DNA from: Pomphorhynchus laevis
Lineage: Eukaryota; Acanthocephala; Palaeacanthocephala; Echinorhynchida; Pomphorhynchidae
Length of the DNA: 64,000 nucleotides
Assembly: GCA_012934845.2 (NCBI GenBank)
Contig: WNNJ02000610.1
Coordinates: 46,358 to 110,357 of the forward strand
Direction: 5' to 3'
A program made the position numbers and the translations under genes. Below the pieces are notes generated by a model. That model worked only from the letters and a program-made list of their open reading frames with translations, ran no database searches and was not told the origin of the DNA. Shown in pieces: positions 39,601-51,123 of the stretch (the stretch's first letter is position 1; each line of letters starts with the position of its first letter).

Positions 39601-40800
39601 CTACTGAAAATCCCACCGTTGTCTTGAGAAGGAAGGGTCATCATCCAGTAGGGCGCAAAAACTTGAAGCAGTAGACGACAAAACGGTCGCACTCTGAAGC
39701 GAATTCCAAGATCGTACGACTCGTTTGGCAAAGCAGGAAACTGCATGCATGTACCTTTGTGTTTTCAGCATCAGGGGGTGTCCGCGAAGAGAAGGTTGAC
39801 CTCTCAGTTGCAGTAGATGTGACAGTGGATGATCTTTAGTATGCAGAATTTTCCAAACAAGAGAGAGATCTCGCTTGTCACGGATATATCGCAGACAAGG
39901 CATATTTAATATCTGGAGGCGTTTCCCGTAGCCATAAATATGCAGCCCTGAGACTAATTTAGTTGTTGATCTGAACACTTTCTCTAATGCACAACGCTCA
40001 TAAGTAGTTTCGGGATAACAAGCTGGCGATGCGTATAAGATATGGCTCAAGAAAAACGCATTTGCTAAGGTATGGTAACATAACGGATCTATGCCTATCA
40101 GAGCTCGACGAGTATGTCCTATTAAGCGTTTTGTGATGCAACACACGTAGTCTGAATGCTTTCGAGTGGATAAGTCAGCACAAACCCAAACTCCCAAATC
40201 TTTATATGAGTTGGTTCTTTCGATACTAATTGAACCAAACTGGTACTCACCTCCGAGATGATCACATGATCTTCGTGATATACGCATACATGTACATTTA
40301 GCGGAATTGATCCTCAAGTGATTTCGTATAGACCAATTGGATATAACGTCGACGTCGCTTTGTAAATGCTGTTTGTCAAGATCGGAAATAATAGGTCGCC
40401 AAACTTTAAGATCATCTGCATATAATAAACTGAATGAACTGATATTTGGTATCAAATCGTTGATATAAAGACTGAATAAGATGGGACCCAATACACTTCC
40501 CTGTGGAACACCTAACAACACTGGAAATGGACTCGACAGCGACTTATTTACTCGTACGACACTTTGTCGGTTGGAAAGGAATACACGAATCCAGTTTATG
40601 ATCCTCTTATCAAGATGAATGTGCTCCAACTTCTCAATAAGACGCGTGTGATTAACTGAGTCGAACGCTTTTGAGAAATCAAAGAAAATGACATCAACTG
40701 GTATACCTTGATCATAATAGTGATACCAATTTTCACGTGCATGTACAAGATTAGTAGTCGTGGAATAACCTTTTCGGAAGCCATGCTGTGCTGGGTTCAA
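39601..40800 (-). pseudogene. LINE-E reverse transcriptase, main part
   Basis: 399 open codons. AQHGFRKGYSTTTNLVHA at the N-terminus, motif A VIFFDFSKAFDSVNH (about residue 36), motif B LLGVPQGSVLGPILFSLYIN (about 92), motif C SLLYADDLKVW (about 122), then the thumb and a C-terminal RSWNSLQSATVLSS block. The catalytic YADD is intact. The N-terminal fingers lie in the next frame upstream (40822-41313), so one frame break separates them. Confidence 0.9.
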
Positions 40801-40821
40801 AATTTGAAATCTATCTAGAAA

Positions 40822-41313
40822 TTATATTATTCGTCGCTTAATTAATCTCTCTAGCACACGACAACACACGCAAGTGAGACTAATAGGCCTATAATTGTCA
40901 ATGGACGAACTATCCCCTTTCTTATAAATAGAACAGATGATGGAATTCTGCCAATCAGAAGGAACAACGCCAAAAGCAACAGACGCAGAGAAAATATTGT
41001 AAAGCGGATGACATATTATGTCAGCGATGTTGCGCAAATATACGGGCGGTAAGCCATCTGGACCCGCACCTGCTTTGCATTTAAGTTTCCGAAGCTCTTG
41101 GAGAACATCATCACATCGGAAGAGGTCTCTGGTGTCATCTCCGGTCGATTCAAATGTACACGGATCACTCATTGTCACATCCTTATGGTCAAGATTCAAA
41201 GAATGGAAATGATTTCCAAACATATTTGATATCTTCAAAGAATCAGTTATGAATTTCCCATCGTCACGCTGTATGCAATTTATAGGTTTACAGCTTGTAT
41301 GCTTAGCAGTCAC
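40822..41313 (-). pseudogene. LINE-E linker and RT fingers
   Basis: 163 codons with KCKAGAGPDGLPPVYLRN, DWQNSIICSIYKKGD and NYRPISLTCVCCRVLERLIK, the usual N-terminal RT blocks 0-2 of CR1-type LINEs. It ends just before the main RT frame at 40800. Confidence 0.85.
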
Positions 41314-41335
41314 ATACCTAAAGAAAGAGCGGGGA

Positions 41336-42565
41336 TCACGGTGACAGTTTATACTTAGCTGATTTTTCGAAAGATCGCCTACCAGTTCGCTTCATGGACG
41401 TAACGAGGTTTCGCCATTTCTTATAAGTGCTGAAATTAGCTCTGTCTTTACGATAGTTATTAAAGGCCTTACGTCTCATCTTTAAAGCATGTTTTATGTC
41501 GCTATTAAACCAAGGCGGTGAGATCGATGTCAAACAGTGTTTACTCTGAAGAGGTGAGAAACGATTAAGGAGGTGGTACAGAGTATCCCTGAAAAACTGC
41601 CATGAATATTCGACGCCAACATCAAAAGCATCCAACCACTTTACCCCAACGAGATATTTATTTACTAGAGCAAAGTCAGTTCTGAATGGGTTTACAGACG
41701 ACGTCGGATTTACGCCATGTGAGTAGACATCGCTCAGACCAATCGAAATGACCACATGATCTGAATGACCTATTGGGTCCAGATAGCTTAATCTATCAAG
41801 AATGTCATATGGTACAGTAAGGCATAAATCTAAAAGTGAATGTGAATCCTGTGAAAATCTTGTACTCTGACTGACATGTTGCTTAAGAGCCAGGCTGTTT
41901 ATTAAGCCAAGTAGCTTCAAACTCTCGACATCCGAGTCATTGGAAGTGTAATTAACCCAATTCACAGATGGCATGTTGAAATCACCGAGTACAACAAATC
42001 TATCACAATAACTACTTCTCTCCTTTAAAGCAGCTATGCTATCTGTGTTTGATCTTGGAGAACGATACACAGTCAATACCGTTATTGGGTGTTGACAATA
42101 TAGCCTAATACACAATGCTTCATTATGGTTAATAGCATCACTAAGAGTTTCAATTACTCGGAATTGAAGCCTATTAGAGATATACGCGATAACACCTCCT
42201 CCAATTTTCCCTGTTCTATCACTTCTAATTATGCTGTACCACTCAATGAATATATCTATGTCTGCTATTGACGAACTAAGACAAGATTCTGTGAAAATAC
42301 CTACATCTGGTACGATATCTTGAAAGAAACATTTTATTTCATCTAACTTATTAAGTAGACTACGAATATTCGAGTAAATGATTTTTAAACCACCATTATT
42401 TGTGCTCAACTTGAAGGAAAAATCGCGAAGAGATTTTCGAAATTCACGAATACACCGATCGACATTGAGGCAAGGTGAAACAGTGAATATTTCACGTCTT
42501 AGGCGGAGGGCGCTAAAGTGGTAAGAAGGCTTGCAGGATTGATCACATCTGACAGTCCCTTCCAA
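41336..42565 (-). pseudogene. LINE-E AP endonuclease
   Basis: 409 codons. KIIYSNIRSLLNKLDEIKC (Asn motif), VGIFTESCLSSSI (metal-binding Glu), VYRSPRSNTDS, VVLGDFNMPSVNW (Asp/Asn), HSLLDLCLTV and GHSDHVVISI (catalytic SDH) are all present, so the nuclease looks complete. PWFNSDIKHALKMRRKAF follows as linker. The start overlaps the end of the upstream frame by 67 nt in a different phase; some LINEs restart or shift there, but the overlap could also be decay. Confidence 0.9.
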
Positions 42566-43104
42566 TGAATATGTAGACGCCTCCGCACAACTTGAAAATT
42601 TTGTATTGTCAAATTCTTTTCACCCAACTCTAATCGACATGCTAACTCTGATTTAGCCTCTTTCAAACGTAATCGATCAGCTATGCTCAGATCGCGTAGC
42701 AGACGTATACTCGACCCTTTCAAACGATATGCGCCGTTAAAGATTATGTGAATAATTTCAGCGGAGTTGAACACTACTTTGAGCAGTCTGGGTCTCAACT
42801 CATTACTTATCTTACCGAGACGAAAAGCGGCCTTTATCTTCATGCTCTTAACAACTTCGTCTTGACATTCATGCAATACCACCGAAAGAATGGATTGTAG
42901 ATGTCCCAAGTCGTCGTCTAATCGTGCCTGGCTATTTATAGCGACAGATTCCTTTACGTTTGCAATAATTAAACACTGTTCACAGTTATGAAAATCTTCC
43001 CTTCTTCGAGGTACCTGACGAGAGTCATATGCAGATGCCATGATATTAAGTGAAGGAGTGTCTTGAGAGTTAATCACATTTGCTAAAGTGATTAGCTCAA
43101 CTAA
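42499..43104 (-). pseudogene. LINE-E N-terminal ORF (ORF1-like)
   Basis: From about residue 47 of the open frame: a CEQCLIIANVKES start followed by DDDLGHLQSILSVV, KIKAAFRLGK, RPRLLKVVFNS and DLSIADRLRLKEAKSEL. This resembles the small ORF1-type domain of CR1/L2-like elements (NVPES..., RLGK, RP..KV...) which binds nucleic acid. The first 40 or so codons of the frame (MFFRYSLDTSWIPNSWKC) belong to LINE-C and read through by chance. Confidence 0.65.
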
Positions 43105-43960
43105 AGTTAAGCTAATGGGCCGAAAGTCCGCGCAAAAGCTAGCAGGATGCTTTTTGGGAATAGGCACCACAATTACACACTTCCAACTGTTAGGAATCCA
43201 AGATGTGTCTAAGCTGTATCTGAAGAACATAGTTTAATCATTGCTCAGTTCGTTCGCTAGGGATTTGACGAGGAAGGGGGCGATATTGTCTGGTCCCGGA
43301 GATGTAAACGAATCGAGCTTCATAAACTCGTTCAACACCTCATCCACTCTGAGTGGACGAACACAACACCGATGAGCAACCGGAACATACTTCCAACTAA
43401 AGTCATGCAGTTTGTTAGAGGTCAAAGCCTGTACCAAGAAGCCATCAGCTAAATGTTGGGCGATTAGAGACACCGATGAGCAACCTAAACATACTTCCAA
43501 CTAAAGTCATGCAGTTTGTTAGAGGTCAAAGCCTGTACCAAGAAGCCATCAGCTAAATGTTGGGTAATTATAAAACACATAGGAAGTTTGTCCTTTTTAC
43601 AAGAAATGTCGACGGCATTTATATTAATATAGATGCGGGCTTTATAGGAATAATAAAAAAACGGTTTCCTATTCTGCAAGTAAAGTTGAATCAAGTCGAA
43701 CGTACATGTAAATTTGTTAGCAATGTCCAGTGACTAACTGTTTGCACGCCATTTTACTTTCTCATTGACGAACTATGACCACAAAGCTTTTGGGTGGATA
43801 ATTTTGGTATATTATGTCGTCTTCGTAATATACACGTTTTTAATAAACATGCGTCTAAATTCATTAATAACTGTTCTAAATTGTTCAAGGTTCTTCTTGA
43901 ATAGTTTATTCGGAATTTTCGAGTTAAATATCAAAATATTGTGGCATTGACGATAATAAT
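43105..43960 (-). mobile_element. LINE-C, 5' piece
   Basis: Minus-strand fragments: a HPKALWS tract near 43790 (the NPKALW block before the RT), the tandemly duplicated linker (43366-43574), FTSPGPDNIAPFLVKSL (about 43300-43250), IPNSWKCVIVVPIPKKHPAS and ADFRPISLT up to 43110. It is cut there by LINE-E. The endonuclease half of LINE-C is absent, so it was 5'-truncated on insertion near 43960. Confidence 0.85.
43366..43574. repeat. Tandem duplication, period 104 bp, in LINE-C
   Basis: The unit starting acaccgatgagcaacc at 43366 recurs at 43470 with two or three differences. It duplicates the linker QHLADGFLVQALTSNKLHDF. 104 is not a multiple of three, so the copies are in different frames. 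Confidence 0.9.
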
Positions 43961-44029
43961 GATCATCTTGCAGTGGTAAAAATAGATCAGAGAGATTAGT
44001 GATAATATAAATGAGGTTTAATTTGTTGG

Positions 44030-44590
44030 CTCAATTTTAATCCATCACATCTTGAGCATTGCGTTCAAGCTATTTTTCCATGTACTAAAAAAGAAGTTAC
44101 CGATCTTGAATCAGAATTTCTTAGCGGGTCTCGAATTCGCTTTCGTAATTCGTATTCGTATGAGGACAGGTTATCTTTGCTAGGTTTATCTTCAATGAGA
44201 CAAAGACTACTGTATCCTGTTGATCTCTTGGCAACGTGGGCAGTTGTCAAATCCTTTGAAGGATATTCCACAAATGTTATAAAGTTTAGAACTACAAATT
44301 GTCATGGACATCGCCTAACCCTCTATAAATTTCCCCCTGATAAAAATCATCAAATAATGAGACACTCCCATCGTGTAATCAACATTTCGAATGCCCTACC
44401 TGAGAAAATTTCTTGTGCCACCAGCACAAGAAAGTGTTGAACTACCCATTCGGTTGTTGAACAACCCAATCGGTGTTGAACTACCCACTCGGCTGATTAC
44501 ATTCTACACTTCATTTTTTGTTTATTGTTTTAATATCAACAGTGAACAGACTAAACAGCCATTTGCGGCTTTGTCTTGTACTCAATAATA
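44030..44590 (+). mobile_element. LINE-K, CR1-like 3' end
   Basis: The plus strand encodes the end of a CR1-type RT: LEHCVQAIFPCTKKEVTDLE, RLSLLGLSSMRQRLL, RLTLYKFPPDKNHQ and HRVINISNALPEKI, stop near 44440. The UTR has a perfect 10-bp hairpin (44409-44433) and a threefold 20-bp repeat (44435-44493). It ends in a short AATAAT tail at 44583-44590. Two frame changes; no palm motifs, so it is 5'-truncated. Confidence 0.8.
44435..44493. repeat. Three short tandem units after LINE-K stop
   Basis: Units tgttgaactacccattcggt, tgttgaacaacccaatcgg and tgttgaactacccactcgg follow one another directly. Confidence 0.85.
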
Positions 44591-44599
44591 ATCACTAGT

Positions 44600-45115
44600 A
44601 GATATGATTGAAAAAAAATATCTTTACTAAATTCTATGCATTAAGTTTTTCTCGCGGAATAGTTCTTTAAATCATAATTTAAGACATAACAGAAGACTGG
44701 ATGTACTATTCTTTCGAACAGAAAAATAAATAAAAAGTTTTCCCCTTTGCTGTTCGTCTTTTGAATTCACTATTGTAACATTATAACTTGTTTTCTCTTC
44801 TTTTCGATTTTGAAATCTCTCTTGTAATATCAATTTTTAATGCGTGTACATTTTACAAGCTAATATAGTTGCTTATTTTAAATAAAGAAATTATTATTAA
44901 ATAATTGTTTTTGTATTTCAAGTGAATATACAATTATTTCCAATATAAATACTACTAAGTTGATAAGGAATGGTTTCGTAAAGCAATCATTTTGCATCGG
45001 AGGTATGTGCGAGGCAACGACATAGCTAACGATCTAATGATACGCTATGACTTAATCTCATGTGTCACACATTTTAATATTCAATACTATTCCAGTGTTC
45101 AAAAACCATCAATAA
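44600..45115. other. AT-rich spacer, nothing recognised
   Basis: Between LINE-K and R1 copy 2. No frame, repeat or motif could be assigned. Confidence 0.5.
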
Positions 45116-45117
45116 AC

Positions 45118-45230
45118 AAAAAAAAACAGATTTAATTTTACGTGGCAAATGCGTGCCGGCGCACGCTTACATGACCACAAAAAAGAACAAAGTCTAAATC
45201 ATGTGTCGAGAATGTGGGTTAAACAATGTT
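45118..45230 (+). repeat. Short hairpin repeat R1, copy 2
   Basis: The core 45142-45178 begins gtggcaaatgcgtgccggcg and closes with ccac. Stems GTGG/CCAC and GCGTG/CACGC are both perfect here. A following gtgtcgaga block near 45203 is shared with copy 1 at 34470-34490 (minus). Confidence 0.7.
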
Positions 45231-45269
45231 TTACATATTTTGAAAGTCATTTCGATCCTTGTCAATTTT

Positions 45270-46440
45270 AATCATGTCTGCATACATTTACATCATCCTC
45301 AAAAATTAAAACACTACAATCATCAAGTAAATATAGTAGCTGATTTATAAAGATGTTAAACAGAGGACTTAGAACTGATCCCTGTGGTACTCCTGAGGTG
45401 ATGGGAGAGATGAAGATATACATTGAACTACACGAACAGCAAAGGATCTATCTTTAAGAAATTCTTGAATTAAGCTTATAATAAAGCTATTGACTTTATA
45501 AGACTCAAGGGTAAGAAATAAGAATTTTATGGGGCACCCTATCGAAAGACCGACTAAAGTTGAGAGATATTAGGTCGACACAGTACCCGTTATCAACAAG
45601 TCCAACCCAATGTCCACGAGCATGTAATGAGTTTGTAAAACATGAAAGCCTAGGACGAAATACATGCTATGCGTTATTGAGAATCTTCAGCAAACTCAAA
45701 TAATCATATAAGCGTCTGTTTAGTATGCGCTCAAGAACTTTGCATACAACACTGTACCCATAAGTAGCTAGACTTATGGCCCTATAGTTATTTGGATCAT
45801 CTCTTTCACCAATTTTATAAATTATACGACAATCGCTTTTTACCAGGCAGCAAGTAACTTCAAGATGCGAGATAATCCAGATAACCTAGCCAATTCAACA
45901 AAAACCTCATGTGCTGTGATAATTAAAAGTTGAGAATCAGTTTCTTCATGTTGTGATATGCATCTCCACATACGCTAGAGAAAACATATGGCGTTAGCTC
46001 AAAAGTGAATGCAAACACTTCTGCACGTTGTCTGGAGATGTCACGCGAGTGTTATTGTCTCGAAAAGATGAAATAGCTGGTAGCAGAGCTCTGGATCCCT
46101 TCACATAAGCCCAAAACGACTTTGGTTATGTATCAATTTGTAAAGCTGGTTGATCCTCAAAACTTCGCCCTTTTGTAATCTAAAGGCGATTGACGAAATT
46201 ACGAAACATTGTATACCGCTTTTTAAAATTATACTGATGACGGTTTAGTTCAAATAGTTGATTCATATGTTTGAGAGCATATCGCAATTCAGTCTCAAAC
46301 AAAGAAGGGTATTTAGCTTTACTTTTTGGTCCTCTACGGAGTAGTGCAAACTAGTTTGAAAGAGCTACTAAACCTTATTCAATAACATACGTACCTCAAT
46401 GTCTTCACTAAAACAGTTGAATGATGTTCCTAATGCTGCT
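45270..46440 (-). mobile_element. LINE-J, decayed CR1-like RT
   Basis: Broken minus-strand frames: ARLSGLSRILKLL, AIVVPIYKIGERDDPNNYRA (about 45830-45780), SFDRVPHKI (about 45550), SFIISLIQEFLKDRSFAVRV (about 45490-45430), SGVPQGSVLSPLFNIFINQL (about 45400-45350) and FEDDVNV, where YADD is expected (about 45290). Many breaks, so it is an old copy. No C-terminal part was found. Confidence 0.75.
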
Positions 46441-46569
46441 TCTCGCAATACGTCTGCATTAGTTTGTTTTCAAGATTTTTTTCGACATTACCAGATTTCC
46501 CCTTTTGGGATCATACATCTAGTAAAATAATTGAAGATCATGCAATGATTGCTCAATCCAATGGGACTC

Positions 46570-47290
46570 TGATAGCTAATATTACACAAAACGCCTGCAT
46601 GAAAGTTTACAATGACCTACTCATTTCTCGTGACAAGGCTCTATATAGTGTTCTCATCTCCCTCGACCTCTCCTCAGCATTTGACATCGTGACCAATCCA
46701 TCCTCCGTTCTCAACTTCGTTATGATTACGGATTTTCTTCCTCCACCGTAGCATGGTTTGCCTCATGTCTATCTAACCGTTATTTTCTAGTGTTTTCAAA
46801 TTCATCATGCTCTCATCCCATCCCTATTTTCTACAGGGACCCACAAGGTTCACTCCTAGGTCCTCTGCTTTTCTCTATTTTGCTTGGCGATCTATCTTCG
46901 TTTATCAAACCTTACTCCTTTAATGTCATGCAATACGCCGATGACATCCTCATATATGCTCATGCACCACCCATCGCATACACGATATCGCAATTTCTGC
47001 CACCAACTGTCTTTCTTCTATCTACAAACGTCTCTCCAATTTTTGTCAGGTTTTAAACCCAGACAAGTCTAAAATAATGTTGAGCCTCCCCCGTTAACCT
47101 AACATACCTCCTCCCCCTGTATCTTTTGCCTCATCAATCATCCCCATAGTCTACAATATCACTTTCTTAGAATTCAATTTCGATGATCACCTTTCCTTAA
47201 ACCCTTCGTCCGCGACAAGGTCCCCTCGTCTAACTTAATTCTCCGTGACATCCGCAGTATCCAACCCCTTATCGACTTCCGTTCATGTAT
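46570..47290 (+). mobile_element. LINE-B copy 4, RT fragment
   Basis: The plus strand encodes ACMKVYNDLLISRDKALYS, LISLDLSSAFDIV (motif A), DPQGSLLGPLLFSILLGDL (motif B), MQYADDILIYAHAP (motif C) and ends at LIDFRSCM. The same residues appear in the minus-strand copy at 47330-48277. At 47290 the two copies meet tail to tail, each lacking the true 3' end. Confidence 0.85.
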
Positions 47291-48634
47291 GTATGGGTTC
47301 CAACAATGCCAGTCTCTAAGAAAGGAAGGTTGATGAACGATGGGGAGCCGACAGCGATGAGACGAAAAGTTACGAGAAAAAGGCGGAGTTTGATTTGGAT
47401 GTAGATGATGGGCCAGGAGAGTTGGGCAAAATATGTGGATGTATGGTCGAAGCGACGGAGACGAAAGAGCACTCGAACGGCGGTGTTGATTATTCGTTGT
47501 AGGGGTAGAATGATGGATTTTGGAGAATTGGCGAAAAGGCTAAGGCAGTAATCGATTTTAGGGAAAAGAAGCGATGAAAGAAGAGACATACAAGAGCGGA
47601 AGTCGATAAGGTGGCGGATACGGCGGATGTCACGGAGAATTAAGTTAGACGAGGGGACCTTTTCACGGACGAAGGGTTTAAGGTAAAGGTGATCATCGAA
47701 ATGGAAGCCTAAGAAAGTGAGATTGTGGACTATGAGGATGATCGATGAGGCAAAAGATACAGTGAGAGTAGATATGTTTGATTTACGGGGGAGGATCCAC
47801 ATTATTTTGAACTTGTCGGGGTTTAGAACGAGATGGAGATTGGAGAGACGTTTATAGATAGAAGAAAGACAGTTGGAGGAGGCAGAAATGCCGATATCGT
47901 GTATGCGATGTGCGGGTGCATGATCATAGATGAGGATGTCATCGGCGTATTGCATGACATTAAAGGAGTAAGGTTTGATAAACGAAGATAGATCGCCAAG
48001 CAAAATAGAGAAAAGCAGAGGACCTAGGAGTGAACCTTGTGGTACCCCGCAAAAAAATTGGGATGGGAGGGGAGGAAGATGAATTAGAACATACGCGAAA
48101 GGAACGGTCGTATATATACGACCGTTCGGAGGAGGAAGAAAAGCCGTAATCATAATGAAGGCGAGAAAGGAGGACGGAGTGGTCGACAATGTCTAATGGG
48201 GATGAGAGGTCGAGGGAGATGCGAACACTATATAGAGCCTTGTCTTTAGAAATGAGTAAGTCGCTGTAAAATTTCATGCAGGCGATTTCTGTTGGGTGAT
48301 TAGAGCGGAAGGCGGTTTGGAAAGGAGGGTACAGATTTGATGACGAGCGATAAGCGTTGACCTGTATTAAGATGTATTAAGATGAGGCGTTTTACGAGCT
48401 TAGAAAGAGTAGGGAGTAGTGAAATGGGGCTATAGCTAGAAGGAAGGGAGAGTCGAGCGATTGTTTCTTTAGTAGGGGACCAACGATTGCAGATTTCCAG
48501 TGTGAAGCGAAGATACGACTGCGGATGTACGAGTTAAACAAGGTTGTGAGAAAAGGGGATATCGATGAGCATGTGAATTTAAGTATGTGTGTAGGCAGTG
48601 GATCGGCAAGTGAGGTTTTGCTGGGCAAGGACAT
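47291..48634 (-). pseudogene. LINE-B reverse transcriptase (copy 3)
   Basis: RT start FASHWKSAIVGPLLKKQSLD (about 48510), motif A ISLDLSSPLDIVDHS (about 48210; the usual Phe of AFD is replaced by Leu), motif B FCGVPQGSLLGPLLFSILLG (about 48055), motif C MQYADDILIYDHAP (about 47950), then NLHLVLNPDKFKIMW and the thumb. The frame from 48189 to 47291 is open. Motif A lies in a neighbouring frame. Confidence 0.85.
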
Positions 48635-49166
48635 GAGAACAGATTATACTTCAGAATATGAGACAGGGAGAAGATGAAAGTTCCGGGAGAATGAGGATAG
48701 GCGGGACAGAGTGGGATAGGATGGATACTGGGGTGTGAGAGAGCAACGTGGATCCTTTGGTCTGGAGAAATGACGAATAATTATGGACATTGATGTTGCA
48801 CGGCGGATAGGAGCGTGCAAGGATTGAGTTAAAAGTATGCCATACAGTCTGAGTTGAATGAAGTGATGATTTTACGCTTTTAGAAGGAGTTGCGTTTGGT
48901 ACGTAGTAGGTGGAGATTAGACTGGCGATGAGCAAGATAGGAATCACAGAAAGACGGAGTGATCGAGCGGAAATCACGTCTGAGAGAACGGTAATATACT
49001 CGAAAAGCACGACGGAGTCGACGCTTTGAGAGTAGCCACTGGATGTCAAACCATGGGGCACGATGCAAGCGACGGTGTGGGTGAGGCTTGAAGGGCAAGA
49101 GAAGATCGAGAATGGATGTGAGTTTTGAGTCGAAAAGAAAGGTGAAATCGTAAGGAGAGGAATATG

Positions 49167-50180
49167 TTATTGTTGAATAGGATAGAGACGATTTGAGTTA
49201 GGCCGAGCGGAGAAGACGGAGGTCAAGATTTCTTCAATAGCTACGTAAGATTGTAGGTGTGTGAGGAGGGGTGTGGTTGTGAGTGAGATCAAGGTTGACG
49301 AGAAAGTTATCGGATAGTTTAGGATCGAAAATGGACAGTGAGGTGTAGCCAGCAAAACGATCGGAGACAGCGATGATATCGAGTGCCCCATGAAGGATAT
49401 GTGTGGGGGCATTGGAGATGGGTTTGTAGTTATAGTTGGATAGAATGTTGATGAACTGGATGGACTCGGTGAAGGCGGGGCGGTCGAGGCGGATGTTGAA
49501 GTCGCCAAGAACGATTGAAGGGATTGAGGACAGAGAACAGTGAGACAGACGGTCAGCGAGTTTGGTAAAAAATAAGGATGTGGGAGCTGATGAACCAGGA
49601 CGGTATACAATGGCGAGATCTCGAGTGATCGGGTTAGAAGAACAACAAGTGAACAGTTTAAAAGAGCAAAGACTGAAAGGGGAAGTGATTTTGCGAAAAG
49701 ACGTGGGGTGACGGGCGAATGCGACAATGCCGCCATGATTAGAGAATTTAGAAGGGGATTTGCTAAGGGGGCGAGCGGATTCGACTAGTGAGCAACCGGC
49801 AGAGTGCAAACGGCGGATGGAGAGGTCGTCAAAATCGGAGTGCCAAGATTCGGTGAGGCAGAATAGATCGATAGATTACTTAGTGAATAGGTTGAGGATG
49901 AGGTCGGATTTATTGAGAATATATCCAGTGTTAAGGAGGCTGAGGCGGAAACCGTGTGTGGTGGTGATAGGGTCTAGTGGAGAAGACACATAGGGGAGAT
50001 GGAGCGCCATCGAATTTTTGGTCGGGTGTGGACAACTTGAAAATTAACGTCGATGTTTCGGATCGAGAGAGATGTTTCGCCGTTTTCGTCGCGACGGCGT
50101 TTTTTGATGCGGGCAGATGATAGTTGAGCGATTTCGGAGAGGATGCGATCGGGGAAAATGCGAGTGGCTGAAGAGGACAT
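49167..50180 (-). pseudogene. LINE-B AP endonuclease (copy 3)
   Basis: Spread over three frames. Motifs seen: IVLGDFNIRLDRP (about 49510), GALDIIAVSDRF and the SLSIFDPKLSDNFLVNLDL tract, where the catalytic SDH reads SDN. It opens at 50180 with IFPDRILSEIAQ and NFQVVHTRPKIRWRS, shared with the other copies. The nuclease would be inactive with this His-to-Asn change, apart from the frame breaks. Confidence 0.8.
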
Positions 50181-50598
50181 GAGTTTGAATCGTTGGGAGA
50201 GGACAGAAGACGCGTGATAGCAATGCTTGAAAACAATTTTTAGGAGAGGGGCTGGGAAGGATTAGATTGAGAAGATTTATTTAGGCGGATTAATGCAACA
50301 GGAGAGATGTTGTTCAGAAAGGATGGTTTATCTACAAGTACAATAGACGAGATGATAGATATGAATACGGAAACATTGTGGTCGAGACGTGCTTTTGAGA
50401 TAAAAAGGTGGAAGGAGTGATATTAGTGACGATGACACAACGATCGCGAGAATGAAAGCGTTTCCGTAAAGGAGGACGAATAACGTGAGTTGGAGAGATC
50501 ACGATAGGAGAGCTGGAGTTGAGGATATCATGGGAGTAGGTTCGACAACGGAAGAGGATTTGGATAATATAGAGGGTGGTGAGCGATGTGAGGAAAGA

Positions 50599-50991
50599 TT
50601 ATGAGTGGAAGGATTGTGGAGGTCGGTGGAGGTGATTTTGATTGAGGGATGTAGGTAATTTAGAGACGAAACAGGAAAGACGCGACGGGGTGTCGTGGAG
50701 TAAAGATGACATGGGATGGGAAGTGTATATGGTGGCAGCGCCGGTAGGTGGAGAAAGGACATTGAAAACGACGTGGGTAGTTTTAGTCGATGTGTTGGAT
50801 GTTGATATGTGCTTATTGGAGAGGTTGCGGATTAGTTTGTTGGTACAAAAACCACATAGGAAGTCTTCTTTAGACTTACTGCTGTCGCATGCGATTGTAG
50901 TCCAGACGCTGCACTCGTGTGCTGAGCACTGTACTTGTCGTTGAGCACAGTTGGTGTCGATCGTAGATGTCTTCTTACGTCCTCCCATCAA
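50599..50991 (-). pseudogene. LINE-B ORF1 head (copy 3)
   Basis: 130 codons. CSAHECSVWTTIAC...FLCGFCTNKLIRN gives the Cys-rich head seen at 29738. The N-terminus MMGGRKKTSTIDTN is basic. The following Ser/Thr/Pro-rich region continues in the frame at 50762-50499. Confidence 0.7.
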
Positions 50992-51123
50992 CGTCCTTGT
51001 GTGTTAAAACTGTTAAATTTGCTGATTTGATCTGGAACTGGATTGATCTGGAATTTAAGTATTTAACAATCAAGACAATTTTTAACTACCCGGATTAACT
51101 CAAAGGAATGACTGAATCAAAGT

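Larger units (their letters stand above)
39484..43104 (-). mobile_element. LINE-E, near full-length CR1-like LINE nested in LINE-C
   Basis: 3.6 kb on the minus strand: ORF1-like frame (43080-42499), endonuclease (42565-41336), RT (41313-39601), short UTR and an (AAT)n tail at 39484-39502. A 5-bp duplication agtta flanks it at 39479-39483 and 43105-43109. Few breaks separate the frames, so it is younger than most LINEs here. It divides LINE-C between FRPISLT and SVFCKLL. Confidence 0.9.
47291..51100 (-). mobile_element. LINE-B copy 3, longest copy
   Basis: Contains ORF1 head (50991-50599), ORF1 remainder (50762-50240), endonuclease (50180-49167), linker (49098-48650) and RT (48634-47291). It serves as reference for the other LINE-B copies. 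The coding strand is strongly C/T-rich, giving a visibly G/A-rich plus strand. Several frame breaks; 3' end missing. Confidence 0.85.
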
